Assembly: GCA_016792845.1 (NCBI GenBank)
Contig: JAEUKH010000022.1
Span: 1 to 64,000 of the forward strand
DNA length: 64,000 nucleotides
Reading direction: 5' to 3'
Source: Myxococcales bacterium
Lineage (GTDB): Bacteria > Myxococcota_A > Polyangia > Polyangiales > Ga0077539
Both the position numbers and the translations under genes were made by a program. Under the pieces are notes generated by a model that was not told where the DNA came from, did no database searches, and worked only from the letters and a program-made list of their open reading frames with translations. Below, piece after piece: positions 63,865 through 64,000 of the stretch (its first letter is position 1; the number at the start of each line of letters is the position of its first letter).

Positions 63865-64000
63865 GTGTCTGACCTGAAATCGTCAGAGCCCCCGTCGCGG
63901 GCGCGTCTGGTCTTGGGCCTCGGCGTGGCCGTGCTCGCGGTCTCGTCGGCCGCCCTGTGGATCCGCATGGCCCACGCGGGGCCTGTCACCATCTCGTTCT
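63865..64000 (+). CDS. EamA/DMT-type transporter, N-terminal fragment
   Basis: Start GTG 63865 (VSDLKSSEPPSRARLVLGLG) leads into the first membrane helix AVLAVSSAALWIRMA and HAGPVTISF, the first repeat of a drug/metabolite transporter (compare FAAIFIRLADAPPL). The protein runs off the window. A -10-like TACTGC is close upstream but no good -35. Confidence 0.6.
   Translation, partial: MSDLKSSEPPSRARLVLGLGVAVLAVSSAALWIRMAHAGPVTISF

Overview
The window is about 70 percent GC with dense, mostly co-directional gene runs and short or overlapping gene junctions. Four Ser/Thr kinases of the membrane-anchored or signalling-ATPase type, a CarD/CdnL-type regulator, a GltJ/AgmX-like gliding protein, PEGA, FHA-DUF4388 and PilZ proteins, a KAAP-repeat histone-like protein, OmpA lipoproteins and many proteins with lipobox-type signals together point to a myxobacterium or close relative (Myxococcota, deltaproteobacterial lineage). 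This is inferred from gene content only. No rRNA, tRNA, CRISPR array or insertion sequence was found.

Left edge (1-1320): a lower-GC island (roughly 50 percent) with a convincing 90-bp integron-type attC site, a J-domain gene just upstream of it and a 37-codon membrane peptide beyond it. This looks like a cassette array read leftwards.

1.4-10.4 kb: a DUF692 maturase-like gene, overlapped by a 70-aa helical partner and divergent from a membrane protein ending in SSCGG repeats (the best candidate for an undescribed modification system). It is followed by menB, a tandem HTH/pseudo-receiver regulator, a NUDIX hydrolase, a TPR protein, hpt and upp, an isolated SctS/SctT (type III export gate) pair, and pcp.

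10.4-26 kb: GltJ-like and zinc-ribbon envelope proteins, etfBA with a promoter and a TGAATG palindrome upstream, divergent gshB and ggt, the histone-like gene and an OmpA lipoprotein on back-to-back promoters, carD with a long leader, an RNase G type nuclease, PilZ, J-domain and FHA proteins, a 42-aa basic peptide and the PPDK/PEP synthase regulator.

26-38 kb: a long leftward run comF-smpB-hypothetical-tatD-Ser/Thr kinase-TPR/PEGA protein-Cys-rich lipoprotein-tcdA-panB-panC-cNMP protein, combining competence, trans-translation, signalling and pantothenate synthesis. Divergent from it is a large LRR/zinc/SDR fusion protein.

38-64 kb: K+-dependent membrane pyrophosphatase, a di-heme peroxidase lipoprotein, exonuclease III with a deoxynucleoside kinase, a kinase, a GNAT-like protein, manA, a PhoD phosphatase, a DEAD-box helicase, a possible papain-fold lipoprotein, a TSP3/OmpA protein coupled to a PEGA kinase, a VWA protein, a 1310-aa kinase/ATPase overlapping an MpaB-like oxygenase gene, and the start of an EamA-type transporter.
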